Positions 1-7,771 of a DNA stretch of 34,286 nt are shown here, in pieces. A program made the translations under genes and the position numbers. Origin of the DNA: Lachnospiraceae bacterium UBA1683 (GTDB lineage: Bacteria; Bacillota; Clostridia; Lachnospirales; Lachnospiraceae); assembly GCA_002320245.1 (NCBI GenBank), contig DCKD01000004.1, forward strand, positions 1-34,286. Reading direction: 5' to 3'. The notes below the pieces were generated by a model that saw only the letters and a list, made by a program, of their open reading frames with translations, ran no database searches and was not told the DNA's origin. Numbering within the stretch: position 1 is the stretch's first letter; each line of letters starts with the position of its first letter.

Positions 1-57
1 TCAAGATAATGTATTAAATTTTCAAGGTTCAATATAGTACAGAGACAAAACTATGTC

Positions 58-810
58 TCATTTGTCGTTTAACTCATATGAAAATGTATTTAAAAATTGT
101 TTTGCCCGCATTGTTTTTGGGGCGGTAAAAAATGTCTCCGGATTTGAATCTTCGATAATTTTCCCTTTATCGATTAACAGAATCCGGTCTGCAACCGCCC
201 GCGCAAACTGCATTTCATGTGTTACAATAAGCATGGTGCGCCCCTGGGCGGCTAACCCAAGCATCACATCCAACACCTCTCTTACCATCTCCGGATCAAG
301 CGCAGCCGTCACTTCGTCAAACAGAAGGATTTCCGGATGCATACATAATGCCCTGACAATTGCGGCACGCTGTTTCTGCCCGCCTGAGAGCTGCCTCGGA
401 TAACTGTCTGCTTTTTCCTCCAGGCCAACCCGCTGCAGTAAGTGCATTGCCTCCTGCTTCACGGTTTCCTTCTTTCTCTTTTGCACTTTTATCGGTGCCA
501 ACATGATATTTTCCGATATAGTCAGATGTGGGAATAATTCATAATTCTGAAAGACCATTCCTATCTTTTCTCTGACTCTGGCGAGATTCCTGTTTCCGGT
601 TTCTACATTTTCCCCATCAAGCACAATCGTTCCCCCCTGAATCGGTTCCAGCGCATTGATGCAGCGAAGAAATGTGCTTTTCCCGCAGCCGCTCGGTCCA
701 ACAATCACTATCACTTCTCCCTTATGTACGGTAAGACCGACATCATTAAGTATAATGTTCTCTTCGTATTTTTTCGTAAGATGCTCAATTTTTAACAATT
801 CTTCTGCCAT
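58..810 (-). CDS. Polar amino acid ABC transporter ATP-binding protein
   Basis: ATPase of a polar amino acid (GlnQ/HisP/TcyN-type) importer, 250 aa, acting at the inner face of the membrane. Visible motifs are Walker A GPSGCGKST at residues 38-46, the LSGGQ signature at 141-145, Walker B LLFDE at 162-166 and a switch histidine in IVTHE. The start is placed at the ATG at 810, because the longer reading frame upstream overlaps the permease gene, while this ATG follows a GGGGGTGAG ribosome site and opens with the typical LLKIEHLTKKY. It lies 4 bases after the stop of the permease gene, so the three genes form one operon. Transcription runs towards the left window edge; the 57 bases after the stop show no terminator. 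The amino acid transported cannot be told from the ATPase; glutamine, cystine or arginine are all possible. Confidence 0.93.
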   Translation of the reverse strand: MAEELLKIEHLTKKYEENIILNDVGLTVHKGEVIVIVGPSGCGKSTFLRCINALEPIQGGTIVLDGENVETGNRNLARVREKIGMVFQNYELFPHLTISENIMLAPIKVQKRKKETVKQEAMHLLQRVGLEEKADSYPRQLSGGQKQRAAIVRALCMHPEILLFDEVTAALDPEMVREVLDVMLGLAAQGRTMLIVTHEMQFARAVADRILLIDKGKIIEDSNPETFFTAPKTMRAKQFLNTFSYELNDK

Positions 811-814
811 CTTC

Positions 815-1489
815 TCACCCCCACTTCCTTTCCAGATACCTTGCCAGCAGGCTGATTGGCCAGCAGGCAAAGAAATATAATAAAAAAACAACGAGATATA
901 CTCCAAATGCGGCATTCGGACTAGACATCCGGTTTGCCTCGATAATCTGCTGCGCCGTTTTCAGCACTTCTACGACACCAATCATGAGAACTAATGTTGT
1001 CGTCTTAATCATTCTCGTAATCAGATTAATGGAAAGCGGAATCAGCCTTCTAAGCGTCTGTGGAATGATAATGTACCAGTATGTCTGTGCCCTGCTGAGT
1101 CCGAGCACTTCACCGCTCTCATACTGATGGCCCGGGATACTGATAAGAGCTCCCCTGACCAAGTCTCCCATCTCTGCGGTGCCCCACAGGGTAAACACAA
1201 CCACCGACGCCAATTCTCCTGACAAATTCCATCCAAAACTTCTCGTCGTCCCGAAATATACAAGAAACAGCAGCACTAGCTGCGGCATAATTCGGATAAA
1301 TTCCAGATATACTCTGAGCGCCGCCCCAATCACCCTGTTTTTTTTCGTCATCAGCACGCCCATGAGCATTCCCAACGGAATACTGAACGCTACCGCAAAT
1401 AAACTGATTCGCAGCGCTACCCACAGACCGCTTAAGATTCGCAGAAAGTTACTTCCCTTCCATAACACGTCAAGCCCCAAATCCGGCAT
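815..1489 (-). CDS. Amino acid ABC transporter permease (second subunit)
   Basis: Integral membrane permease of the HisM/GlnP family, 224 aa with about five membrane segments. The EAA-type loop that contacts the ATPase is seen as GEVLGLSRAQTYWYIIIPQTLRR in pieces: an ALGLS-like turn, then IIIPQ. The ATG at 1489 is chosen because AGGAGG lies 8 bases upstream; the longer frame to 1519 starts inside the preceding gene without a ribosome site. The first 20 bases overlap the 3' end of the upstream permease gene, a sign of translational coupling. Two different permease subunits next to one ATPase fits a heteromeric membrane domain. Substrate not determined. Confidence 0.9.
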   Translation of the reverse strand: MPDLGLDVLWKGSNFLRILSGLWVALRISLFAVAFSIPLGMLMGVLMTKKNRVIGAALRVYLEFIRIMPQLVLLFLVYFGTTRSFGWNLSGELASVVVFTLWGTAEMGDLVRGALISIPGHQYESGEVLGLSRAQTYWYIIIPQTLRRLIPLSINLITRMIKTTTLVLMIGVVEVLKTAQQIIEANRMSSPNAAFGVYLVVFLLYFFACWPISLLARYLERKWG

Positions 1490-2129
1490 AGCGAAGCCTC
1501 CTTTCCAGCACACTTCCAAGTATGGACACCGGAAGCAGGATAATCAGGTAAAATACAACGAGCAAAAACAGACTTTCCGTTGTCTTGTAATACAATCCGA
1601 TTAAATCCTTTGCCGTAAACATTAAATCCATCAGGCTGATTGCACTGAATACACTTGTTTCCTTCAATAAGAAAATGATATTTGCGATAAACGCCGGGAC
1701 GCTCATCGATGCTGCCTGCGGAATCACAACATACCGCATCACCTGATACGGATTCATCCCAAGGCTGACCGCACTCTCGCGCTGTATCGAATCAACGGAT
1801 TCCAAGCCGCTTCGGAATGTTTCCGCCATATAGCTTCCACCCAAAAAGGCAAGCCCCACCGCACCGCATATTTCCGCATTCGTCTGAATTCCAATCTTGG
1901 GCAATCCATAATAAATAAAAAACAACTGAACCAAAAGAGGGGTATTCCTACTTAACTCAATATAGAATCCCACAATTCTTCTGAGAACAGGAACTCTGTA
2001 ATACCGGATGCATGCACAGACCGCTCCGATGAGGATTGCCAGTGCGATTCCAAGCCATCCGATACGGAGCGTCAGCAATGCAGCTTTCTCATACACCGGC
2101 AGATACTTCATGATAAAACTCCAGTTCAT
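1470..2129 (-). CDS. Amino acid ABC transporter permease (first subunit)
   Basis: Integral membrane permease of the polar amino acid ABC family, 219 aa. It has an N-terminal membrane segment near residues 15-35 and the family motif region around SLGMNPYQVMRYVVIPQAA, the loop that docks on the ATPase. The ATG at 2129 follows AAAGGGG at good spacing. It is the promoter-proximal gene of a three-gene operon (permease, permease, ATPase). The promoter at 2181-2209 is a perfect sigma-A match, and a palindrome between promoter and gene suggests repression. No extracellular substrate-binding lipoprotein is encoded before it; it may lie left of the window or elsewhere in the genome. Confidence 0.9.
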   Translation of the reverse strand: MNWSFIMKYLPVYEKAALLTLRIGWLGIALAILIGAVCACIRYYRVPVLRRIVGFYIELSRNTPLLVQLFFIYYGLPKIGIQTNAEICGAVGLAFLGGSYMAETFRSGLESVDSIQRESAVSLGMNPYQVMRYVVIPQAASMSVPAFIANIIFLLKETSVFSAISLMDLMFTAKDLIGLYYKTTESLFLLVVFYLIILLPVSILGSVLERRLRYAGFGA

Positions 2130-2147
2130 TGTTGCCCCTTTCTTTAT

Positions 2148-2166
2148 ACCTATTTACTTAATAGGT
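2148..2166. promoter_or_regulatory. Palindrome in the leader of the amino acid ABC operon (candidate operator)
   Basis: ACCTATT-TACTT-AATAGGT is a perfect 7-bp inverted repeat with a 5-base spacer. It sits just downstream of the expected transcription start of the ABC operon, a position that suits a roadblock repressor. Its shape resembles operators of Rrf2-family (CymR-like) cysteine regulators in Firmicutes, but that assignment is from memory of the motif style and is tentative. Confidence 0.45.
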
Positions 2167-2180
2167 TTAATATGTTTTAG

Positions 2181-2209
2181 ATTATATAACCCACCCAAAA
2201 TATTGTCAA
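2181..2209 (-). promoter_or_regulatory. Sigma-A promoter of the amino acid ABC operon
   Basis: On the minus strand TTGACA (2204-2209), a 17-base spacer, then TATAAT (2181-2186). Both hexamers match consensus exactly. The first gene starts about 50 bases downstream. Confidence 0.85.
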
Positions 2210-2226
2210 GACATTTCTTGAAGAAT

Positions 2227-2307
2227 TTCCTGGGCGCAATTTCTTACCTGCAGCTTCCTGCCATAATTTCCTGCCTACAGCTTTCTGGGCGCAACTTCCT
2301 TCCCGGC
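2227..2307. repeat. Three imperfect tandem copies of a 26-28 bp unit
   Basis: Copies lie at 2227-2254, 2255-2281 and 2282-2307. Each begins TTYCTG, has an AAYTTC core and ends in a CNGC-type block; copies 1 and 3 share CTGGGCGCAA. The array lies between the nagA terminator and the ABC promoter, in otherwise empty DNA. No function is evident. Confidence 0.55.
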
Positions 2308-2342
2308 AAAAAAATCCCCAGACCGCCGTCTGAGGATTCTTT
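2308..2342 (-). terminator. Terminator of the ROK-rpiR-nagA unit
   Basis: On the minus strand an 11-bp stem with a 4-base loop (arms 2313-2323 and 2328-2338, one G-T pair) is followed by a run of seven T (2308-2314). It lies 90 bases past the nagA stop. The plus-strand side also has a short T run, so it may act in both directions. Confidence 0.85.
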
Positions 2343-2420
2343 TCTATCTATTCATTTTTATCTATTCTTTTCTATTCATTCTTCTCTGTTCATTCTTCTC
2401 TGTCTATTCGCTTCTATCTG
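2343..2420. repeat. Low-complexity TCTATTC/TTCTCTG repeat after nagA
   Basis: About six degenerate units of roughly 10-14 bases built from TCTATTCATT, TTCTATTCATTC and TTCTCTGTTCATTC. They lie between the nagA stop and its terminator, so they are transcribed as a purine-rich (GAATAGA-type) 3' untranslated region. It looks like replication-slippage sequence. Confidence 0.5.
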
Positions 2421-2432
2421 CCCGTCCCTATA

Positions 2433-3605
2433 CTACATGGATTCTATTCTTTTTCCATCTTTCACAACCGCTTTCAGTCCCAATTCGCTATCTAACAATA
2501 CAACATCCGCCTTCTTCCCAACGGCTATTGAACCATATTTTTCATATTCTCCCAGACTCTTTGCGGGATTCATTGTCGCACAGGCAACTGCTGTCTCAAG
2601 CGGCAGTCCCATCTTCTTTACAGCCGTTCTCATACAGTCCAGCAAATTGGTAGCGGAGCCTGCCAGTGCTCCGTCGGATACCAGCGTTGCACGGTTTCCT
2701 TTTACGTTAACATCCAAACCTCCCAATGTATACTTTCCGTCCGGCATTCCGGTCGCCCGCATACTGTCGCTGATAAGAATCATACGGTCTTCTCCCATCA
2801 TCTGAAATGTCGCGCGGACAGCGGACGGATGGATATGCACTCCGTCGCAGATAATCTCTGCCATCACATGTTTGCTGTCATAGACTGCGCCCACAACTCC
2901 CGGCGCCCTGTGCGTAAACGCCGGCATCGCGTTATATAGATGGACTGCATGGTTTGCCCCTGCGTCAAATGCTGCCTTTGCAGTATCATAATCTGCATTG
3001 GTATGGGCAAGGGAAATATTCACCTTGTCTTTCATCTGATTGATGAATGCTGTACTTTCCTTACTTTCCTCCGGAGCAATTCCTACAAATTTTACCAATC
3101 CGTCGGACGCATCCAGAAAACGCCGACATATTTCTGCATCACAGGGAACAATATTCCGTGCATCCTGAGCGCCCTTTTTAACCGCACTGATGAACGGGCC
3201 TTCCATATTGATTCCAATTAAATCCGCACCCTCTTTTGCTTCCTTCTTATACTGTGCTGCGACTTTCAGAATGTCCTCCAGTTCCTCTACCGGGAGTGTC
3301 ATGGTTGCCGGTGCAATCGCTGTTACCCCGACAGATTCTTCGTACTTTGCAATTCTCGCAATGGCTTCTTTTGTGCCGTCACAGAAATCATCTCCCATAC
3401 ATCCATGGAAATGTAAATCAATCAGCCCCGGAATGGCATAGCAGCCTTCGCCGTCGATTACATCTTCATCCGGAACGTCCTCATGGCAACACCCTTCTTC
3501 ACATAAATCTGTCACAATCTTATCGAATACCCCGTCCTTTATGAAAATCATACCTTTTTCAAATTTCTTGTCTTCTGTGTATACCCTCACATTTTGAATA
3601 ATCAT
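2433..3605 (-). CDS. nagA: N-acetylglucosamine-6-phosphate deacetylase
   Basis: Cytoplasmic metal-dependent amidohydrolase, 390 aa, the usual NagA length. It converts GlcNAc-6-P to glucosamine-6-P and acetate. Visible family motifs: the metal HxH in GLIDLHFHG (about residues 61-68), the metal glutamate in NMEGPF, the histidines of SLAHTNADY and HLYNAM, the substrate segment FTHRAPG, and the catalytic aspartate in LISDSMRATG. The ATG at 3605 follows GGAGGG. It is the last gene of the unit ROK kinase-rpiR-nagA, 25 bases after rpiR, and completes the route from sialic acid to glucosamine-6-P. The following deaminase (nagB) is not in the window. Confidence 0.95.
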   Translation of the reverse strand: MIIQNVRVYTEDKKFEKGMIFIKDGVFDKIVTDLCEEGCCHEDVPDEDVIDGEGCYAIPGLIDLHFHGCMGDDFCDGTKEAIARIAKYEESVGVTAIAPATMTLPVEELEDILKVAAQYKKEAKEGADLIGINMEGPFISAVKKGAQDARNIVPCDAEICRRFLDASDGLVKFVGIAPEESKESTAFINQMKDKVNISLAHTNADYDTAKAAFDAGANHAVHLYNAMPAFTHRAPGVVGAVYDSKHVMAEIICDGVHIHPSAVRATFQMMGEDRMILISDSMRATGMPDGKYTLGGLDVNVKGNRATLVSDGALAGSATNLLDCMRTAVKKMGLPLETAVACATMNPAKSLGEYEKYGSIAVGKKADVVLLDSELGLKAVVKDGKRIESM

Positions 3606-3630
3606 CTTCGCATTATCCCTCCATAAATTT

Positions 3631-4479
3631 CTATATCCGCCGCAGAATATCCCTTCGTTTTGTCTGTCCTTCTTCCAGGGCTCTCAGAGTATTATCATGC
3701 AATTTTTCTTTCTTATACTTATCTTCTTCCACATAGTAAGAATAAATAATATCCAGCATAACCAAAACCGGGAATTGCGGTGAGATTACATTGCCGTGAT
3801 TTAAATGACGAAGTGACGGTATCAGTATAACTTCTGTACAGAATTCCAAGAATTCATCTTTATTTTGAGCAGTAATCAGGATTGTTTTCGCCCCTTTCGC
3901 ATAGGACTCCTTCAGCAAATAAAGCACTTCTTCCGTCTCGCCGCTAATACTGATTCCCAAAACCAGACTTTGCTTATCCTGAAACACCGCCCGCATCTTC
4001 ATCTCGTCTGTATCTTTAATCGAACTGATATCCACACCAATGCGCATAAGCCGTAATTCCATCTCACTTGCTGCAAGTCCCGAACTTCCCTTTCCACACA
4101 CGAATACACGCTCCGCCTGATTCAGGTATTTATTGATTCTGGTCACCTGCGCCTCATCAATCAGACTGTACATCTTATTCAACAGCTCCTGATATGCATT
4201 CAGTACCTTTCTCGTATTCCCGGTAATGGGTTCTTTTTTTTCTACAAAAGTTTCCTCATATTGATATACAAATTCCCGGTATCCCCTGTATCCGCATTTT
4301 TTGGCGAACCGTGATAAAGAGGCCTCCGACACATACAGTTTTTCCGCCACTGCTTTCGCTGAAAAGTCCTGTCTCTCACAGTTTTCTATAAAAAAATTTG
4401 CAATATTCTTTTCTACTGTTGTGAATTTATCATAGTTCGATTCTATGATTGGTATCACGGACTTCACGTAATACTCCAT
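3631..4479 (-). CDS. RpiR/MurR-family transcriptional regulator with SIS domain
   Basis: 282-aa regulator. Residues 1-77 form the RpiR-type helix-turn-helix domain (AKAVAEKLYVSEASLSRFAKKCGY is the central part, with recognition helix SEASLSRFAKK). Residues about 120-250 form a SIS sugar-phosphate domain with VFVCGKGSSGLAA, LGISISGETEEV and ILITA as its typical strands. It would sense an amino sugar phosphate (ManNAc-6-P or GlcNAc-6-P) and control the sialic acid genes around it; this role is inferred from position between the ROK kinase and nagA. The ATG follows GGTGAGGAT. A palindrome TGAAAG-TT-CTTTCA upstream of the nanE promoter is the best candidate target in the window. Confidence 0.9.
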   Translation of the reverse strand: MEYYVKSVIPIIESNYDKFTTVEKNIANFFIENCERQDFSAKAVAEKLYVSEASLSRFAKKCGYRGYREFVYQYEETFVEKKEPITGNTRKVLNAYQELLNKMYSLIDEAQVTRINKYLNQAERVFVCGKGSSGLAASEMELRLMRIGVDISSIKDTDEMKMRAVFQDKQSLVLGISISGETEEVLYLLKESYAKGAKTILITAQNKDEFLEFCTEVILIPSLRHLNHGNVISPQFPVLVMLDIIYSYYVEEDKYKKEKLHDNTLRALEEGQTKRRDILRRI

Positions 4480-4495
4480 AATATCCTCACCTTTT

Positions 4496-5380
4496 CTATT
4501 CGTGAATACTCATAAAGTGATAGAATGCTCCAAGCATTCCCGCATCATTTCTATGCTTTGCGAACTCAATTCTGGTGTGTTTTGCAATGCTCGGAACCAG
4601 ATACCTGTCCAGAGCGCCTTCAATTCTGTCCCGCAGATAGGTTTCCTGCGCCATAATTCCACCGCCAAGTACGACAACCTCCGGATTGATGACATAGCAG
4701 ATATTCGCGATTCCCTTTCCTAAGATATCGCACATCTCGTCAATCGCTTTATTGCAAATCTCATCACCCTTTTTCGCCTCTTCAAAAATATGGTAACCAT
4801 TCCAGATATCCTCCGGCTCGTCTTTCCATGCAGCCACTTTTTTTGTCAGAATACTTGCAGCTCCCAATGTCTGGAAATCACTTTCCCCCATATGCATGTA
4901 CCCTACCTCACAGGCACTTCCTGAGAACCCGTGGAACACTTCTCCGTTCACCACGATACATCCGCCAATCCCGGTGCCGATGGTTAGCATCAGCGCTATC
5001 TCACTTCCGGCAGATGCCCCTGATTTGTACTCCGCAAGCCCTGCACAGTTTACATCATTCTCCACTTCGCATGGGATTCCAAATCTTGTCTCCATTGTCT
5101 CTTTGAACTTTGTTCCGATATAATCAGGAATCAGCGGCGCCGCATAAAAAATTTCACCCTTCTTCGTATCGACCATCCCCGCTGTGGAGATACAGATTCC
5201 GCTGATAACTTCATTTTCCTTTAACTTTTCCACAATGCCTACGGTTTTAGCCAGTATCGACGGACCGCCTTTGTACGCTTCTGTTTTCATCTCATCCCTG
5301 CTGATGATTTCTCCATCTTCCTGTATCACTCCATATTTAATCGCTGTTCCACCTATATCAATACTTATATATCTATTCAT
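4496..5380 (-). CDS. nanK: ROK-family kinase, probable N-acetylmannosamine kinase
   Basis: 294-aa ROK sugar kinase. The ATP site DIGGTAIKYG is at residues 8-17, ENDVNCAGLAEY carries the catalytic Asp, and GTGIGGCIV follows. The family's cysteine zinc motif (CxCGxxGCxE) is replaced by a metal-free stretch, CEVGYMHMG followed by FQTLGAAS, so this is a variant without the usual zinc cluster. In this setting (beside nanA, nanE, nagA) it most likely phosphorylates ManNAc to ManNAc-6-P; glucokinase activity cannot be excluded by sequence. It is first in its unit, with RBS GAGGTGAAGG and the promoter at 5415-5443. Confidence 0.85.
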   Translation of the reverse strand: MNRYISIDIGGTAIKYGVIQEDGEIISRDEMKTEAYKGGPSILAKTVGIVEKLKENEVISGICISTAGMVDTKKGEIFYAAPLIPDYIGTKFKETMETRFGIPCEVENDVNCAGLAEYKSGASAGSEIALMLTIGTGIGGCIVVNGEVFHGFSGSACEVGYMHMGESDFQTLGAASILTKKVAAWKDEPEDIWNGYHIFEEAKKGDEICNKAIDEMCDILGKGIANICYVINPEVVVLGGGIMAQETYLRDRIEGALDRYLVPSIAKHTRIEFAKHRNDAGMLGAFYHFMSIHE

Positions 5381-5414
5381 CCTTCACCTCTTTGGACATA
5401 TTCTTATGCCCTGT

Positions 5415-5443
5415 ATTATAATCTATTCCCACATTTTCCGCAA
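5415..5443 (-). promoter_or_regulatory. Promoter of the ROK-rpiR-nagA unit
   Basis: Minus-strand TTGCGG (5438-5443), 17-base spacer, TATAAT (5415-5420). The -10 is perfect and the -35 is weak (3 of 6), which leaves room for regulation. The ROK gene starts 35 bases downstream. Confidence 0.65.
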
Positions 5444-5479
5444 TCCTGCTTCCCGCCTGCGGCAAGAAAATAATTTCCT

Positions 5480-5610
5480 GTATGAAACAGATTGCGCATG
5501 AAACGCAATCTTCGCGCCCGAGCGGACTGCAAAGCAGCAATTTCATCTCCCTGAGGAAACAGTCCGCATACGGACATGGTATAGGACGTTCGCAGAACTT
5601 TCCTATACCA
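5480..5610. other. Intergenic block of three consecutive stem-loops
   Basis: Three inverted repeats follow one another: ATTGCG/CGCAAT (5491-5496, 5504-5509); GCGGACTG/CAGTCCGC (5522-5529, 5560-5567) enclosing a 30-base loop; and GGTATAGGA/TCCTATACC (5578-5586, 5601-5609) with an inner GTTC/GAAC stem. The block lies between the yhcH terminator and the ROK promoter. It could be a dispersed palindromic repeat of the genome or a structured RNA; nothing in the sequence decides this. Confidence 0.5.
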
Positions 5611-5611
5611 C

Positions 5612-5652
5612 AAAAAAGGCAAATTCAGAATTTCCTTTCTGATTTGCCTTTC
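5612..5652 (-). terminator. Terminator of the nanE-nanA-symporter-yhcH operon
   Basis: On the minus strand a 12-13 bp stem (GGCAAATCAGAA paired with TTCTGAATTTGCC, one bulge) is followed by TTTTTT (5612-5617). It begins 26 bases after the yhcH stop. Confidence 0.88.
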
Positions 5653-5677
5653 TGCGCTCTTTCAGGAATTTTCCTGA

Positions 5678-6130
5678 CTATGATATGCGTACTTTAAAAA
5701 TTGCCTTTTTAATCGTTTCTGGTTCATCCACTGCTACTGCTGTGCGGTGTCCGTCACTTGGATAACAAATCAGGAAATCACCGGCATTTAAGATAACCGA
5801 ACTGTTCTTTTCTCCGTCCATCGGAAGAAAATCATCTTTTTCTACGAACTCTTTTACATCCATATTCTGAATGAAGTTTAAATCAATCTGCTCCGTACCA
5901 TGAATCATCACATGTACATCCAGATAATTCTTATGTGCCTCCCAGAAACGCTCCTCCGGAGTCGTTGTCGTGTATTCCACAATGTTGACAAATAAGCGCT
6001 CTCCGTCAATATCATGACTTCCCTTTTCATAGGATGCCAGATCATGGCTCTTTGCATATTCGAAACATTCTTTTACCTGTTCCTCTAAAAAAGGAAACTC
6101 TTTTAAGTTATTTATATTTCCGAAAATCAT
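5678..6130 (-). CDS. YhcH/YjgK/YiaL family protein (sialic acid locus)
   Basis: 150-aa cupin-like protein of the YhcH/YjgK/YiaL family (DUF386), which is often encoded in sialic acid gene clusters and is thought to act on anomers or open-chain forms of amino sugars. Metal-ligand motifs of the family are visible: EAHKNYLDVHVMIHGTEQ in the middle (Glu, two His) and YPSDGHRTAVA near the C-terminus (His). It is the last gene of the four-gene nan operon, 21 bases after the symporter, and a terminator follows. RBS GGAG at 10 bases. The exact reaction is not established by the sequence. Confidence 0.88.
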   Translation of the reverse strand: MIFGNINNLKEFPFLEEQVKECFEYAKSHDLASYEKGSHDIDGERLFVNIVEYTTTTPEERFWEAHKNYLDVHVMIHGTEQIDLNFIQNMDVKEFVEKDDFLPMDGEKNSSVILNAGDFLICYPSDGHRTAVAVDEPETIKKAIFKVRIS

Positions 6131-6151
6131 ACCATGTTCTCCTTCTTTTCC

Positions 6152-7663
6152 CTATTTTTTGTAAATGGTTGTGTTCGGTGCCGGTACGGATGTATCACCT
6201 TTTACTTTTCTCCAAATGATGCTTGCAGGAATTCCCACTACCAGAGATACTGCGATGGAGATAATGGAGTAAGACCAGATAGATACATTCTCTGCCGGAA
6301 CAAAGTATTTAATATAAACCATAACTGCAGATGCTACAATAAATGCCACTGTTGCGCCGAACGTATTTGCGACTTTTGTGAACGCACCCAGAATAAATGT
6401 TCCAATCAGGATACCAAGTACCAGTCCCATGAATCCGTTGAACCATTCGTATGCAGATTTTACTCCGCCGTTTGCCAATACCATAGCAACTACGATAGAG
6501 AAGATACCAACAACCAGAGATACTATCTGACCAATCTTTGTCTGAGTCTCAAAGCTTAATTTTTTCTTAGATAAACGTTCCTGAATATCCAGCGTCCAGC
6601 TTGAAGCCACAGAGTTCAGACCTGTTGACAATGTAGACTGTGCTGCCGCATAAATTGCTGCCAGAAGCAGACCTGTAATGCCTACCGGAAGTTCAAATGC
6701 AATCCATGATGCAAAAATCTGGTCCTGCTGAGCTGCCGGCGGAAGTGTATTTCCCTGTACCTGATAAAATACATATAATGCTGTTCCAATCAGATAGAAT
6801 ACTGTTGCGATAAAAATGGACAATCCACCGTTTGCAAGCATCATCTTATTCAGTTTCTTTGTATCTGTTGTTGTTGTAAAACGCTGTACAATGTCCTGGC
6901 TGGAAACATAAGAAGCCATTGTGTTGAATCCGGCTCCTACGATAAGCAGAAATACACTGTCTTTTAAAATATTTGCATCAAAAACCGGCTGGTCAACTGC
7001 CAGGAACTTATGACCTACTGTAAACTGCTCAAAGATTGCTCCCAAACCGCCGTCAATATGTGCAATCAGGAAAATCAATCCGAATGTTACACCAATCAGA
7101 AGCACGGAGCCCTGAATGAAGTCTGTCCAGAGTACGGATTTCAGTCCGCCTGTGTAGGAGTAAATGATTGCGATAACTCCCATGATGATAATCAGAATAT
7201 TTACATTAATCCCCATCAGTTTTGAAAGCACCATACATGGAAGATACATAATAATGGACATACGTCCCACCTGATAAACAATGAACATTACTGCGCCCAG
7301 AACACGCAGCCCCTTGCTGTTGAATCGCAGTTCCAGATAATGATAAGCGGTGTCAATATCCAGTTTGCTGTAAATCGGCAGGAAAAATTTGATTGTAATC
7401 GGAATCGCCAGCAGCATACCAAGCTGTGCAAACCACATAATCCATGTTCCTGCATATGAGTTTCCTGCCAGTGACAAGAATGAAATCGGACTCAATAAAG
7501 TTGCAAAAATGGATACGGAAGTTACCCACCACGGCACGGTTCCGTCACCCTTAAAATACTCTTTTCCCTTCATCTCTTTTTTTGCGAAATGAAGACCGGC
7601 AAACAATACTGCTGCCAGATATACAATTAAGATAACTAAATCAACTATTGTAAAGCCTTGCAT
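6152..7663 (-). CDS. Sodium:solute symporter, probable sialic acid transporter
   Basis: 503-aa SSS-family protein with about 13 membrane helices, the length of NanT-type SSS symporters. Family features include the broken first helix with VYLAAVLFAGLHFAKK, the sodium-site region GNSYAGTW near residue 70 and the conserved SSQDIVQRFTTTTD loop. The start is set at the ATG at 7663, preceded by GGAGGAATAGAC; the longer frame to 7705 has no ribosome site. Placement between nanA and yhcH makes sialic acid the likely cargo, taken up with sodium; other sugars are transported by the same family, so this rests on context. Confidence 0.88.
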   Translation of the reverse strand: MQGFTIVDLVILIVYLAAVLFAGLHFAKKEMKGKEYFKGDGTVPWWVTSVSIFATLLSPISFLSLAGNSYAGTWIMWFAQLGMLLAIPITIKFFLPIYSKLDIDTAYHYLELRFNSKGLRVLGAVMFIVYQVGRMSIIMYLPCMVLSKLMGINVNILIIIMGVIAIIYSYTGGLKSVLWTDFIQGSVLLIGVTFGLIFLIAHIDGGLGAIFEQFTVGHKFLAVDQPVFDANILKDSVFLLIVGAGFNTMASYVSSQDIVQRFTTTTDTKKLNKMMLANGGLSIFIATVFYLIGTALYVFYQVQGNTLPPAAQQDQIFASWIAFELPVGITGLLLAAIYAAAQSTLSTGLNSVASSWTLDIQERLSKKKLSFETQTKIGQIVSLVVGIFSIVVAMVLANGGVKSAYEWFNGFMGLVLGILIGTFILGAFTKVANTFGATVAFIVASAVMVYIKYFVPAENVSIWSYSIISIAVSLVVGIPASIIWRKVKGDTSVPAPNTTIYKK

Positions 7664-7702
7664 GTCTATTCCTCCTAAAACTCTCATCAGTTTTTCATCC
7701 CA

Positions 7703-7742
7703 CACCCGGTTTTGGCTCTCTTACGCCGGGTGCAGGTACATT
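7703..7742. other. Hairpin between nanA and the symporter gene
   Basis: CACCCGG (7703-7709) and CCGGGTG (7736-7742) form a 7-bp GC-rich stem around a 26-base loop. No T run follows on the minus strand, so it is more likely an mRNA-stability or processing hairpin than a terminator. It is in the 108-base gap inside the nan operon. Confidence 0.4.
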
Positions 7743-7771
7743 TTCAATAGCTTCTCTCTGTCCGGTACGGC

